From Climacium dendroides (lineage: Eukaryota; Streptophyta; Bryopsida; Hypnales; Climaciaceae), in contig OX467088.1 in NCBI GenBank assembly GCA_950106755.1, forward strand, positions 15,112,001 to 15,176,000: 64,000 nucleotides of DNA. The letters are read 5' to 3'. A program made the position numbers and the translations under genes. A model generated the notes under the pieces. It saw only the letters and a program-made list of their open reading frames with translations, was not told the origin of the DNA and did not search any database. Of this stretch, positions 32,561 to 46,734 are shown piece by piece. Each line of letters opens with the position of its first letter. Within the stretch, counting starts at the first letter, position 1.

Positions 32561-34791
32561 CCTTTTTTTGTAATTTGGTGCGGTAGAAATTAATTAATTA
32601 ACTAATTTTGTTGAATTTGGGTGTTCACCTTCAAAAGCCGGCTAAAAGTTTTGGGCCTTTTTTCCATAAATCAGCATACTTTAGGGTAATAAAAAGTCCA
32701 ATCTCAAAATTTGGGGATTTAAAAAGTCTAACCTCAAAAGTTTAGGGTTGAGGACAATCTGAATATATGTAGAAATATTTTAGGACCATTGACCACATAG
32801 AGGGAAGCGTTATATTGATTGAGCTTAGAAGAATGTATTTATTATTGTTGGTGCGGAACTTCAACAATGACATTGGACACCTCCTACGGTGGGATTATGA
32901 CAAACCAATTTCTGTAGGGGATTGGTGTTTTAATGCTATATCAATTTATTGGTTTAGGTACCAGAGCTTAGTGGCTTGTCTATCGAGTGGATAGTGGGAT
33001 TGTCTCACTATCCACTCCCCAAAAAAATTGAAATTGAATTTTTTTACCTCCCACCAATAAGCTCAAATTTTTGTTATATTAAATTTAGCTTTTTTAACCC
33101 CCCTCCTGCCCTTCTGTAATTTTCAAGTGGGGCTGGGGGTAACATTTGATATGGGATATATCCATATCCGTACCTCGTATTTTGTATTTATACCATATCA
33201 TATTTATATTGCATTTGAACTATATTCCGTATCTCATCTTTGTACCGTATTGTATTTTTTTGGTATTTGAACTATATCTTTAATCTTGTATCCGGACCAT
33301 GTCTACATTATATTGTATCTGTCCCTGTAAAGTATCCCTATCCGTATCTAGATCAACGGCATGGGAGGGAGAAAGGAGTTTGTTTTCTTTAAGGATTGGC
33401 CTTTCAATTGCCTAGACGGAAGGGGGGAGAGGAGATGGAGGAATATGAATGTTTCAGGGGATAGTTAGGGTATGGGCTTTTTGCCAAAGTTGCCCAAGAA
33501 GATAGACGCCTCAAAGTTATAAATGTTATGGCGGGCAATTGATTGTGAATATTTTGAAATCAACCAAATAGATGACTTCTTCTACATTTCATGCAAAAAT
33601 CCATTGAACATGTAAGAAAAAAGGTGTTCATGGTTACGTATCCCCAATTGAATGGACTTTTGAATGAAGTATGGCTTCTTACTGTTTAGACTAGGGTTGC
33701 TTTGAAGTTTTACAAAGTAGAATATGATAACTTTATATTCATGTCCCCATAACTGTGAAAATGGACCTATCACCATGGATCCACGACAGGAGACCCTAAG
33801 TCTACAACAAAAAGATTATTGGGGTGTGAATCTATAACCGTGGTATCAAGACACAAAACATAACCTTTCACCGCGGCTTTAGGGTTTAGGGTACACCTAT
33901 AACTTTTTTTTTTTATCTCAATATAATTGGGGAACTGAAACCGTGAAATGATCCTTCAAAGGTGAAGGTCAAGCATATTTCTAGGATGAGAGTTCAATAT
34001 TTACGAAATTTATTATTGCCTTCATGTCCTGTTTATTGCATATTTGTTTATTTTTTATAGAGGACTATATTTAGGGTTTAGAGCATTGGATTTAGGGTTC
34101 ATATAAACTTTTTATTGTTGGATGCACGTTTGTTTATTGTATTGAAAAATGTATGGTTAGGTGAACAATTTAACTTAAACTACTAAACAACTGTAGTTAG
34201 AACATTTGGGATTAGGCTAACATTTCCATGTCAAAGTATTATATTCATCAATAATTGCTACTCATCTGTATTCATGGGAAGCTAACGGCTACCAATGCTA
34301 GCGCATGAGATAGTGCTAATAAAAAATGGGTTTAGGACCATAGCAAGTTCAGGTAAATGTTGCAAACTTTTGAATGCATAAGGTGACCACCTGTAAGGTA
34401 CCTCTTGGTACCTTAGAGGTAGTCACCTTCTGCATTCAAAAGTCTGCCATTGTCCTACCATATTCATTGTAAAAAGGGAATTCAGGCAAGGTCATTTTCA
34501 GTGGATTGGGACGAGGGAAGGCCATTTTTATTTTGTCGCAATTATCAATACCAATCTAAACAACACTCTATGAATATTTTAGAGTTTAGAGATATATACA
34601 AATCATACTAGAGAGTGTGGGATGGGCAATCACGCATGATAGTGCAAGGTGCAATGGACGAATGACAATTGAAATTCAGTAGTGGCCCTTTTACTCTCAC
34701 TACAATTCTTACGTGAAACAAGATTGGAGCACATCGTCCAAAGGTACATTGCAATATGCTAGCGCCAACCGTTTTGAAGGATAACTATGTA
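32561..34791. other. non-coding interior of the MULE, left arm
   Basis: AT-rich sequence with a run of TATCCATATCCGTA-type words near 33,160-33,350 and isolated TTTAGGG motifs. The only structured feature I support is the hairpin at 34,366-34,443. Confidence 0.45.
34366..34443. other. 78-bp hairpin, 37-nt arms and 4-nt loop
   Basis: The left arm starts ACTTTTGAATGCATAAGGTG and the right arm ends CACCTTCTGCATTCAAAAGT, with a TCTT loop between GGTACC ends and only about three mismatches. It resembles a young miRNA-like foldback or a tiny MITE. It lies about 350 bp past the end of the MULE transposase gene. Confidence 0.6.
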
Positions 34792-37700
34792 CTAATTGGA
34801 TTTTAGCACCAAGATACCACTCTGAAGTATGCGTTTCACTTCGTTGAAGCTAAAGCTTGGAGCATGAATAAAAAGATCTACTTCTGCATCCAATTGGCAA
34901 ACTCCAGTGAACAAAAAGTACAAGTGCTTGCAATTAGCCCATTGCCCTCTTTTTCCTAGAGCCTTTGTTGACATCTCCTTGAAATAAGGACAAGTGCATT
35001 CAGGAAATGCACTTACAGTGATCATGTAATGTTCAGTGGCAGGTGCTATACTTGAGTCCAGTGCAATGATGCAACCGAAGCCCGGATGCGGTACAATAGT
35101 AACTTCACGAACCACTGCTTTCATTGTGAGTGCAGAGGCGCAATTGTTTGCTTGCTTTGTTGTAGGTGCTTTTGGATTCCTCCAAATCTTCTTTTCTGAC
35201 CGTGTGCTGGGGTGCTCTGCGGGTGACTCTGGGACTTGAAGTCCCAAAACATGAAGGGGCAAATCATGATTTCCAAATAGCCTACGAGGGGAAATTTCAA
35301 GACACTGCGGAAGACGGAACCCTGTATTTTGAAGATCTAGGATCTCTTTGGGTGTAAGAGTGGTTCCAACTTTCATTGGCCAAATGTCTGGTACTTCCGG
35401 CTTTGATAGAACCCATTTCTGCCGAGAACCTTTGACGCACTGTGATATATCATCATTGCAGAAAAAAAATTGCATTCTCTCAATCCTATTTTTCTTGTAG
35501 TTGTCCATGTTGCCGGTGTATGTAGGTGCAGCTGTTCCCCTATTACCTTGCACTATCTTTGCAACACACTTTTTTCGCGTAATGGCCTGCAATGCAAAAC
35601 ATGCCTTCGAAGACGTCTTAGGCAAGCGGGCAATATGCCATTGAGACTTATCACAAATTGTTTCTTGGACGGTCCTCACTTGGGAGGCCACCTCAGTTGC
35701 CTTAGGTGACTCCAACAAATCTGGAGAATCTTCATGCGTCACAGGCCATGGTTCTTCAGAAATCCGATCCAACGAAATGACCGGTGTGGGTGTAGGGGTG
35801 GCCCTCGTTCCAACCCGAGGTCGGGAGAAATTCACTTTGTCAGGACGATGCGAGTCATATTCAGAACCAGGTGGAAGATTGGGCATTCGCTTCTCAGATC
35901 CGAAAACTTCCTCGCCTTCCAAATGGGGCTTCCTAGTGCAATACTCATTGGCACCTGGTACAGATGCCATGGCTGCGTTCAATCCTTTCGGATTTCCGGT
36001 ACGTTGGGCATATCTCTGTGCTACACGAAGCAATAGTTCTTCTTTTCCTGGACCAGTTCCCGGCTTCTCACCTTTTAGAAACTGGTAATATCTAACCATT
36101 TGCATGAACGCTCGAACATAGTCATCTACGGTGGCGACGTACAAATCAGTGCCACGTTTTCCAGATTGTTGCAACCATTTGTTATGGACGGTCTCCGCGA
36201 GGTTGCAAGTAGGAATGAGTCCAAGTTCATCTTCAGTGAGTCCCTGTTCCATAGAGCATGGGGATTAAAGCTACTAAAATATTTCTTGAGTTTAATGTCT
36301 ACAATTAGGGTTGTTATATGAAGTACTCAAGAAACTAAAGATAGAAAGCATAAAATAAATAAATGATTAGCAATGATAGAAGATAAGACAGGAACATGAA
36401 CCCTATCTTGAAATAACAAACAAACGAGGGATAAGGTGATTAAGAATCTTACAATGTCCATGAATGCTCCCCATTGCCTATACCGGAAGTGCCAAAATGC
36501 TAACCACAACTTCAAACGGCGAAGCCCCTCCTCGGTTGTGGCTCCAGATGAATGCCACCACGTTCGAATTGCATGAAACCTAGTCTCTGCCTCTGCTAAG
36601 GAATTTGCATCCTTATATTATTTGCAAAGCTTTCGATGCTGGTCTTGAAGGTCACTGCGAATGTCGGCTTTCGTGTGTTTCTCTATTGACTGAGTCCAAT
36701 GAAACAAACATGTACGTTCTCGATTGGGCATGGGCTCGGCTGGGTCACCACTTCCATAAACTATGCGCACCGCATTCCAGTTTGCTTGTGCCGAATCAGC
36801 CATGAAGCCCTTGAAATAGGGCAAGGTATATCCATGTCTACCCATCACGACGTTTAAGTTTTTCGAGAAGTCGCATTGGGCAACTACATCTTCTGACTGC
36901 ATATCGCTAACTGCAATAGTCATGACACAGCAATAGGTCGTGTCATAAACATGACACGCAATTGTAGTCCACAACTTCACTCGCCTAACGTGATCAAACA
37001 TGATCCATGCATCCTCGAGGTCACCACCAGGTTGCATACGGGATACCAAGTCCACGCCACTTCCGGGGCCAACCTCGGACATTTTGAACACAAATACTTT
37101 GTCAGAGTCGGATCCCTGACTAGGGAATTTGTTTTTCTGTACAAAAGCCCAATTGCTACAGCCACGAAGCTTTGTGATGCTGTCCATGACTCCAAAGCGC
37201 TGGAAGTACTTGAACGTACTGACTTCATTTCGAATACTTGGAGAACTCATGAATTTGCATTTCTCCAGATCCGGCATCAATTCCTAGAGACCAAATAGGG
37301 TAGGTGTAGCTCCTTCGGGTCAAAGTAGCATCTCTCCAAGGAACTCCTTGCTAGCCTCCAAGACGATAGCAGAATTTGTTCCAGATGGGTTCCGCTCAAC
37401 TTGGTCTGATATCAAGGACCGAGTTCTATCCATGGAGTCCCGGCAATCTCCATCTTTCACAGGGTGGTTGTGAATACCGAAATGAACACAAGCCCGAGTC
37501 ATGTCTTGTGACCCAACAACATAATAGATTTTCGCAGGACAACTACCAATACACGATGGAGCAGTCGAACAAATCTTGCATGTGATATTGGAACCAACTG
37601 GAGGAGTATCACGAACCTCAAATGGAACAGGAGAACAACCATCCCATTCAGTCTCGTTGATGAGAGCTACACGGTGCTTTCGAGTTAAATAGTCACAACT

Positions 37701-38531
37701 CGGGTTGTCACATCGTAGGTGTCTCACGCAAGATGCCAACCGAAATGTCAGGCTGTCTGCATTCTTTATATTTGTCGTATGAAGATTTGTCCAAACGTGA
37801 CCATCATAGCGTTTCTCCATTCCAGTGAGAAGCTTAGCCTGACTGTGAGTTCCTGAAACATCTCTGACGGGTGGTAACTCAAATATCACATCACCGTTGA
37901 ACTCAGGTGGAACAAATTGGACACTACAAATTCTAATTGAGTTCCAATTGACCCTCTTGAACGGGTTCCTAGAACCCTTCGTGTGGCACAGCTTTTGTAA
38001 ACATGAAACAATTGACGACGCACGGGAAGATGATGATGGTATCACCATATCTGGAGAAGGCGAGATGGATGAGTACGCCCTACCAACTACAGGCAACGAT
38101 GTCGTTTTCAAAAGTTTGCAAGGTGGAGATGAACCATCAGAGTCATCACTTCCAATGGTAATTACCTCCACATCAGGCTCAATTTTTACAGTATTCTTGA
38201 AAGTACTAGCCCTAGAAACTCTAGTGGATCCCTTTGCATTGGATGCTCCTGCACACGACTGCGGTAATCCATATGTTAAATACCGACCTTCACGCAAGTG
38301 CCATTGCCTAACAAGGCCACATACAGAGGGCTCTTGCCCTATAGTATGCGTGAGGTCACCACTTATACTATCAAAGACTTCCTCGTCAATATCTAATGAG
38401 TTCTCCACCAGTAGGAATCGGGCACTCAATCGAGACGAACTGACAATAGCATATCCCAATTCTCCCACAGGAAATGAAATCGGAATACACTCTCCATGTG
38501 CCCTCACAATTGCCATTGAAGATCCTGTCAT
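34792..38531 (-). pseudogene. MULE (MudR-like) transposase with zinc N-terminus and SWIM finger
   Basis: Starts MTGSSMAIVRAHGE at 38,531. The N-terminal third has a Cys/His cluster (RCDNPSCDYL, CKIC, CVHFGIHNHP) resembling the WRKY-GCM1/FLYWCH zinc folds of MULE transposases. The catalytic region includes CHVYDTTYC, GFMADSAQANWNAVRIVYG and TCLFHWTQSIEKH (DDE-type D plus the C/H-W signature). The C-terminal SWIM finger is PECTCPYF then CKHLYFLF (CxC...CxH). An intron (36,452-36,244; donor GTAAGA, acceptor CAG) joins two exons in phase. In-frame stops: TGA 37,320, TAG 37,284 and TAA 36,618. It is encoded inside the MULE at 32,481-48,126, whose transposition it presumably once catalysed. Confidence 0.8.
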
Positions 38532-39875
38532 GCTATCAGTCGAAGCAATGCATCATCCCTGCACCTCCTAAGGTTTAACAATCTAAAGGTGAAATGATAC
38601 TATCACCAGAGACTATATTTCATACAGAGCATTAGCCAAATCGAACTAAAATGCTCTAAAGAAAGGATTGAAAATCATAAGTCCATAAATTCAGCATGTG
38701 AAAAATGAATATTAGCAATAACTGAACATGTACAATGTAGTATGAAAACGGCGTCTCATAAACTGAGAAATGTCAGAGAAACAAAGATTAAATAAGGCAT
38801 TAAATGTATTGGGTATTCCGTTAATACTGAGTCAGGGACATTTATATAAGTATTGTTTACTATGGTGATATTTATGAGAGCAGTCTGTAGCAAGGAAACA
38901 TAGTCCGCTTAGTACAGTGAAATAGAATCTCAAGATTCATCATAGTCATTAACATTTTCGAGCCAAATATACCTGTTATAGGTAGAGGAACACACTGACC
39001 ACAATGTTAGTCACCTACCAAATAATATAAAAGGATATCATATATGATCCTGTGGTTATGGAGCATTTCGATGAACTGCAAATGAATTTCATATTCTAAA
39101 TATACAGAGATACTTCATACTGATCCCACTATAAAACCCCTTCCAGGCCCCTAAACAAATGACCATGCTGCAATGAACATGCGGTTTCCACATTCTTGAC
39201 ACAATGAAAATGGAGAATTTATAAAATCCTGTACTTGGGACTTGATGAAGTGAGAGGGTTACATAATAGATATTGCAAAGGCCCCCCCATAGGTGTATTC
39301 TTCATGAACATACCTAACGGAACAAGAGAGGGAGAATTAGCCCAACTTGGTCCCTTATTATGCTGGTCATTTTTTATTTCTATTCTGGTGCATCATTATA
39401 GTATCAATTGCTCATGCAATTTTTTGCTCCTCCCGATATGTGTTGCTGGGATGGAAAACAAGGTGGTTCTCTTGTTAGTTTAAGATAATTAAATCTTCAA
39501 TGTGACCGTATCGCGACTGTATTCCAACTGTTTCGGTATCCCGACTGTGTCATGTACGTAGATACCGTCCATAGACATCCCCAGCGATAGCGGAGTCTCC
39601 ATCTAAACCCTAACCCTGACAGCAGAAGCCCGTCATCTGCCATGCCCGGCGAGCGACTCCACTACCACAGAAGAGAAGGTTGTGCCACTCTCCTCCGCAC
39701 GCAGCTGCCGCCGTGATCGTGATCCCCGCCTCGTCGTCCACTCTGTGGAGAGTCTGGTAAGTCCTCCACAACTCTCACGTTACTTATCAAAATCATTTCG
39801 ACATTCAGTATGACAGGTTACTCTTGGATTTCTGATATGTGGAAACTTTTTTGTGCTTCTCGAAGGTTATTAGTG
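38532..39875. promoter_or_regulatory. divergent intergenic region between the MULE transposase and copy C
   Basis: About 1.3 kb separates the two divergent start codons. The right half contains CCTAACCCT-like and GC-rich sequence near 39,600-39,740 and a candidate non-coding first exon ending at a donor (GAGAGTCTG then GTAAGT, about 39,757). No other gene is supported. Confidence 0.4.
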
Positions 39876-42800
39876 ATGGATCGAGTTCTGCGTCCTCGAA
39901 GAAATCAAGGTGGAGAGAAGATCGATATTGCCCTCATGCAAGAACGCCCCGCTGCCGCAGTTGAGGTACGCTGAACTATAATCCTCTCTCGGTACGGGTG
40001 GAACCATTTTAGGTTTGTATATAGTTCTAGACGGCACACACAGCTCAGTGTCCAGGACCCCCGTCTTGGGGACGAGACTGATCTTTACGGCTGATTACCA
40101 TGCCTGAGTGTTACTAGAACCTGCGTATCGTTGAGTGAGGCGGAAGGCGGAGATATGTCCCCCTCAATCGAGTGTCCGCTTTTGATTTCGGATTAGGTTA
40201 GTAACATTTGTACATGGCTCCCTCACCGTGGACCCCGTCTCGGTCCCGAGACGTCTCACTGAATCCGAGGACCATGTATGGATCGAGGCAGGACCTCCGT
40301 AATGTTGGCTGTTGCCTTCACCGTGGACCCCGTCTCGGTCCCAAGACGTCTCACTGAATCCGAGGACCATGCATGGATCGAGGCAGGACCTCCGTAATGG
40401 TGGCTGTTGCCTTCCCCCGTAGCCGGCTTAGTATGCGGAGATATGACACCCTAAGCCTCACAGATGGAGGATTTTGGATTAGGTAAGTAGCAGCCATGCA
40501 TGGCTGGCTGGCCGCGGCCCTTGTCTCGGTCCCGAGACGTCCTCTGCGGGCCCGGCATCATGCCTGCTCTGGAAGAGGACTCCCGTATCTGTGATTCTCA
40601 AGTCGCTCGTTTTGCGACAGTTATTAGTCCTGCTTATACGCACAGGGGTTCTCTCAAGCCAAGATATGGCATTTTGGATCCCGAAGTCGGAGACTGCTCA
40701 GAATTGATTAGTCAAAGCCATACATGGTTGGCTGACCGCGGCCCTTGTCTCGGTCCCAAGACGTCCTCTACGGGCCCGGAATCATGCCTGCTCTAGAAGA
40801 GGACTCCCGTATCTGTGATTTTCAAGTCGCTCGTTTTGCGACAGTTATTAGTCTTGTTTATACGCACAGGGGTTCTCCCAAGCCGAGATATGGCATTTTG
40901 GGTCCCGAAGTCAAAGACTGCTCAGAATTGATTAGTCAAAGCTATGCATGGCTGGTTGACCGCGGCCCTTGTCTCGGTCCCGAGACGTCCTCTGCGGGCC
41001 CGGCATCATGCCTACTCTGGAAGAGGACTCCCGTATCTGTGATTCTCAAGTCGCTCGTTTTGCGACAGTTATTAGTCTTGTTTATACGCACAGGGGTTCT
41101 CCCAAGCCGAGATATGGCATTTTGGGTCCCGAAGTCGGAGACTGCTCAGAATTGATTAGTCAAAGCCATGCATGGCTGGCTGACCGCGGCCCTTGTCTCG
41201 GTCCCGAGACGTCCTCTGCGGGCCCGGAATCATGCCTGAACAGGACTCCCGTATCTGTGATTCTCAAGTCGCCCCTTTTCCGACAGTGATATTCTTGCTT
41301 ATGAACACAAAGGTTCTTTGTAAGCCGAGATATGGCATTTTGGGTGGCACCATGCATGGCACCGTCATCCGGACACCTGTCTCGGTCCCAAGACGTCCTC
41401 TACGTGTCTAAAGCCATGCATGGATATCATGGTAGTCGGAATTTTCTCCCCTTTCATGCTTTACGCAATTTCCTCCCCTTCATGCTTTTCGCATAGTCAT
41501 GTCCTTATAAATTCTATCCTAGATCCAAAAGGATTTTAATATCCAATCATCTAAGCATGGAACATCAGTTATAGACAGTCTTGGCAATATCTTCATCCTG
41601 CATAGTGATTATCCCTGAGTGTGGTATGATATTCATGGCACTCACACTGGTATGAATCTTACAAGCACAACTGCATCACATTATCAATAGATAATTGCAT
41701 TGAAGTAAATATGTCTTGATTTGTTGGGTTGAATGATTGTCTTTCTTATGCCCGGATTCTACTTATTTCCATCTCCAGGTTGAAATTCATGAGAGCGTTG
41801 TTGAAGTTGAAAACGTTCTAGATCCTACTCCTACGACCATGGAGATTGTAATGGCAGATATAGATGCCGACATTCGATTCCGAGAGAAGCAACCAAGGGT
41901 ACCATACGATCTTCAAAATCTGATTTTGGAACTTCAAGAGGAAGTAGATGACCTTTACAGTTTGGGGCTGACGGATACTTCAGAGTCCTGCTGTACGTCT
42001 ATTGGGTCCAGGGACCAAGATCTTATATTTGCTGATGATGTGTCATCCAGGCTTACTACTCCAGAAGATATCATTTTATATTGATTTGGAAGATACATTG
42101 TGTTTACTAGAGAGTGCGGTTTGTGGACATGTGATTGATGATGTAACATTTATAAATTACTTGTTCTATTATATTCAAAATGTCGGACTCCATTCTAAAT
42201 CACTCTGATTGAAAATGCTGTTGTCAATTACTAATATAAATTACAAGATACCTCTCATTGCATCTGTATATGATATGTATGTGACATTTTCAACTCCATT
42301 GTCTTGTTCAATCTGCAGGAGCCTGCATCCCAGAAATCGCCATCAAGAGCATTGTCTATGACTGCTAGGGCTCATGCACCTACAGGTGACGGGGAGGATG
42401 ACGAGGGTGAAGCTGAGGAAATATCAATTCCAGGGGTTCAACCGCACTACATGGAAGATGAAATTTGAAAATCGCAGACGATGGACATTGTGTCCATCAT
42501 TCATAGCTTGAGATTGACATCCAGTGACTAGTCAAGACTGAAGATACCTTTATGTCGTCTAGTTCCAATGCCCATGGTACGGCCCACACTCTCGTGCGAT
42601 TTGACGTTGTTGGAGAACCAATTTAGTCGGGGATACGAAGAGGGTGCAAGAGTCTTCTATGTCTCAATATCGAATGAGGCAGGTGAGATGGCAGTATTTA
42701 CCGATGTTGAGAAGAAAGAATGGGGACCTACATGGAATGCAGTGAATGATGAATTTAACGAGAAGCTTGAGCAGACTGTCCTGAAGCATTTGGTGGACTA

Positions 42801-45800
42801 CAAGTTTTTTGTTTGCGATGGGAATCATAGACGAAACGCCTGGATGAATCACATTGAGCGCCTCCACAAAGCAGATCGCGATTGGCACATTTGTGTGGAC
42901 TCAATAGTCCTAGACACAAGGCATCGGATTGGAGTTGCAATGCAGGCAATGCACGATATTAACAAGTGAGTATACACCAACCTCATTGTTATCGTTTGCA
43001 GTCATCTATCAAAATAATTTTCTTTGACAATGCTCTATTTTCTGGAGTTTTTCCTCAGGTTAATCTTAAATTTTTATTTATTGCAGACATACCGAGAACT
43101 CACATGTCAAGACCAACCTGGTTCATACACTCTATCGCGTCTAGAAGTATGGGGTACTTGAGCTTGAGAAATTTCATGAAATGTTGAGTCCTGAAGAGAA
43201 GGCAAAATGTCAACAGAATACACGAAAGTCGTGGTATTCTATGCCCTTGGATGTCTTCACATCATTTATTTTTAAGGTATGAATGTGATCAGTAACATGA
43301 ACTCATATTCAAATTTTATGAAGCACTCAAACTTAGTATCATGCGTTCTATTGATAATGTTTGTGGAGTCCTCTATGTTTGTTCAGCAAGAGATAGCCAC
43401 AGCTGCTGATGCGGCAGTCCGAAAGTATCATGAGGACACTCCTGAAGATGAGGTTACAAGAGAGGGAGTTGCCCATGCTATGAGGGCATCGATTAAAGAT
43501 TCCACAGAGAAGCTATACAAGAAGCTCTCAAAAATTGTAGCCGTTGCAAATCCGGCATTGGGACCTGATTGGTTAAAAGAGGTATTTTCATAGAACCATT
43601 GGTTTTGTTTTTCATCCTTTTGTCTCTTCTTTAGTGACGATGCCTTTTTATTTCTGGATGCAGATAGAGCGACATTGGAGCCTTTTTGCTGTTCCTGAGT
43701 TGACTCTAGAAAAGTTACAGTTGATTGCAACAGCAAACGTCTCTCCAGACTTAAAAGTCAGATGGCTCAAGTGGATGAATGCTTCCGGTCCCTCTCGTGA
43801 GGCCCGCCGATTTCCACCTCGTCCTGTGAATGAGGAGAGGTTGACTCAATTTCTTGCTAGAGCGTGCTGGTATGCTGGGGTAAGAGTTATATCTCATGAT
43901 TTCATTATTGAAATTAATACATTACCATTACTATTTTGTGTTGCACATCTTGATCTCCATGTGTTTACATTTACTTTTTCAGATCGAGGAGTTAGCCAAC
44001 GACATGTTTGACTCAATCATTCGGGTTGACAATATTCCAATCAATATGAGCGTTCCAAGCAAACCAATGACATTGCTTGAGTACATTGAGAGCTGGCGGA
44101 TGAAGCTTTGGGATATTGCTTTCACCGGTGTTTTCAAGGGTGCTAACCCCTTCAAGAAGTCAGACAGTTTCAAGGAATTCAGAGGGTCGGCGTTGGTTGT
44201 CAAGCGTGTGATTTACAGGTGTTCTCCAGTGTCTAGAACATCTTGTGGCATTTTAATTCATTGGGACAATCATGTTGTAATCATATTTGGAGGGTTCAAT
44301 GCACTATCCTTGTGCCTTCATTCTTTCTTCTTATGAATATGTTGCAAACATTCTCGCTTTCCCTAGAGGAAGTGGGACATGATTTAGCCCTAGTATTTCT
44401 TTCCCTCTCACCCTCTACACTATTGTAGAAGTAGAGGCTGGACTTCATTCTCATATGACATAGTTGCAGGTAGTTAGGTTCATTCATTTTCATACATTTC
44501 AAGGTCAGCGTGACTTAGTTTATTGTACTGTCACTTATTCTTATATAGGTAGCTGACTAATCCTGCATTGAACGCAGGTATTTCAAGTTTGAACTGTACA
44601 ACAAGAAGGCAATTGCGAAGTCAGATTTACCACCGTTTTTGACTACTTGGTTAGATCAGTCTTCTCCGGACTGCATGTTTTCTCCCATGCAATTGATGAA
44701 GTGGACAAGTCCACATCTGCAAGCGTGTCCTTGGTATATAGAATGCATCTTTGGGACTACTCCGGTAGAGGAGGAGGCTCTATTCCAGACCTTGAAGGAT
44801 GCTGCTATTGTTGATGCTGAGTTCGATGAGTTTGCTCATCTTGATCCAGAGATGCGAGCAAGATGCATCCAAAGGCGAGAGGTCTCTGATAGAAAAAAGC
44901 TAGAGAAGTTTGAAGAAGCACAGAGGAAGACCGACGACATCAAGAAGAAGCGACAGGCAACCCAATCTGAGAAGGCCCAAGAGAAGGGGAAAAAGAAGGA
45001 TACCAAAAGGAAGGCCGAAACTCCTAACCCCGAACCAGCTACAAGTGCAACTGAGGTGAAAGAAGGGTCCTCAGGGTTTTCGCTTACTCAAGAGCGCTTG
45101 GTCCACGGGCTTACTCCGTCATCTCACTACCCTATGCATGATGTAGACGAGTGCATATTGAACCTATCACTGTCTGCTTTACCAAGTCAGAAGAAAGCAT
45201 TTGATGACGTAAATGCGTTCCTTGCAATGGTACATTTCAAGCAAGCCCTACATTCATATATTTTTTGCTTTTTTGTAATCATTCACATACTAGTGCAATT
45301 TCATCAACTCCCTTTTGAAGTTCTATGTGTCTATACTATGTTTGTAATTATCCCTCATGTTTTCTTGCAGCATTCGAGTGACAAACAACGCTTCTTCAAT
45401 GGAGTCCTGAAGCGTGAGGCTGCAGTGGACTTGGTCATTGTGGATGTTCCTGAAGGCCTTCATATTCCTACACTCTCGACTCCTCCTGCACCTATACCAA
45501 AGTGGAACGTGTTTGCAGATGATTGGTTAGTGCCAATCTTTGACTTTGCCGAAGCATACCTCCATGACTATGGAGGTATTCTGGTAATATATCCAGCCCT
45601 CTCTCGTGCCCATAGAAGCCAACTCCTTGGTTGTTGCCAAGGATACAAATTCAAGATACTTCGGACATGGTTCGGCATGAACCGCCTTCACCTAACGTCT
45701 CCAGCAGACAATACTAAGACGGTAATGTACTGACCCACGTCTATGTGTGCTTGAATGATTTCCTACAATAGTGTTTAATCCTCACTTCTTGGTTGTTGCA

Positions 45801-46734
45801 GACTATGCAGTTCTCCATATCTCTCGTTGTAAAAGAGAACGGACCGAAGTCCAAGGATGACTACCCCTTCCAATACGTGGAATCCCACGACGCTGTGGGT
45901 ATTAATGTGGGTAAGGATGACATTCTGCAGAATTTCTGCAACAAGAATGACGTGACCATGAATGGAGATATACCATGGCGGGGACCTCGAGAGAAATCTC
46001 GGGAATTCATGCAGATGCTTGTGGAAGCATGCAGAAAACCAGGGGACGTTGTGGTCGACTGCACAGCCGCTACAGGTACTTTGGCATTAACTTGCCACTG
46101 TCAGGATCATCAATTTCAGCACTTGATTGTTTTTCCTTTGTCCTCCTCCTTATACTTATTTCATATTTTCAGGTACAACCATCCAAGCTTGCCGTGCCAC
46201 ACTGTGACATATTCTTGCATTCGAGGAGGATAAGGCTATATTTGATGCACTTATTGCTCTAATTATGTGCACGGTCGTCGGTCCCAGCCCTAAACCACCT
46301 GAACCGGCTGATGTACCAATTGATTTGGATGAGGACGAAGTCCCCGTTCAAGCTATTGTGAAGACTACTAGATTCTGTAAGTAAGTCATCCTGTGACTTT
46401 TTTCCTCTTCGCATGATGAAATACATCAGTTTCTGACCGTGTGACTTACATGTGCATAACTTGGTTTTCCAAGCAAGCCCACGGCATGATAACAGCGGCA
46501 AATGTTCCTTTCTTTTCTCATCCTCAATTCTTTCCTAGTCCACCGAAGCCATTTACCCTCCCCGTGTATGCTGATGCATTGGCTCACAAATTTGCTGCCC
46601 TGAATCCTAGACCACGAGCTAGGGCCCACCTAGTTGACCCCCATGCTCTTAACTTTATAGATGAATTCGCAGTACAATCAGATTCACAAGCATCAGACAG
46701 TGAGGGCAGTTCGATCTCTGCGAAGTATGTATGA
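39876..46734 (+). pseudogene. ParB-like / beta-class DNA methyltransferase-like gene, copy C (MULE cargo)
   Basis: Exons joined by GT-AG sites, frame preserved: 39,876-39,965; 41,779-about 42,039; 42,319-42,965; 43,087-43,276; 43,387-43,581; 43,664-43,879; 43,983-about 44,218; 44,578-45,229; 45,371-45,721; 45,802-46,075; 46,173-about 46,376; and a last exon ending 46,734. The ParB-like motif is FVCDGNHRRNAWMNHI (exon 3). A Lys/Glu-rich coiled linker lies in the 44.6 kb exon. The methyltransferase motif IV equivalent is LVIVDVPEGLH (usual DPPY is altered). Motif I is VVVDCTAATGTTIQACRA with HILAFEED after it; motif IV before motif I is the beta-class order. In-frame stops: TGA 42,466, TAG 42,529, TAG 43,142 and TGA 46,205. 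DNA-methylation activity is doubtful with the altered DPPY. ParB fold assignment is by motif only. Confidence 0.65.
40070..41416 (+). repeat. tandem repeat array with type C palindromes, inside intron 1 of copy C
   Basis: Four units of exactly 224 bp start at 40,521, 40,745, 40,969 and 41,193 (the last shortened), preceded by two 96-bp units (from 40,223 and 40,319). Every unit carries GTCTCGGTCCCGAGAC or the one-base variant GTCTCGGTCCCAAGAC, close to ATGCATGG. Further copies lie near 40,072 (degenerate) and 41,383. The array lies wholly within the first coding intron (39,966-41,778). ORFs through the repeats are incidental. Confidence 0.8.

Noticed and set aside
40500..41411. Overlapping ORFs repeating a peptide containing SRSRDVLCGPG
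   Set aside because: They are translations of the 224-bp intronic tandem repeat, each broken at the unit boundary.
40070..41416. CRISPR array
   Set aside because: Units are whole tandem duplications without unique spacers, in an intron of a eukaryotic gene.
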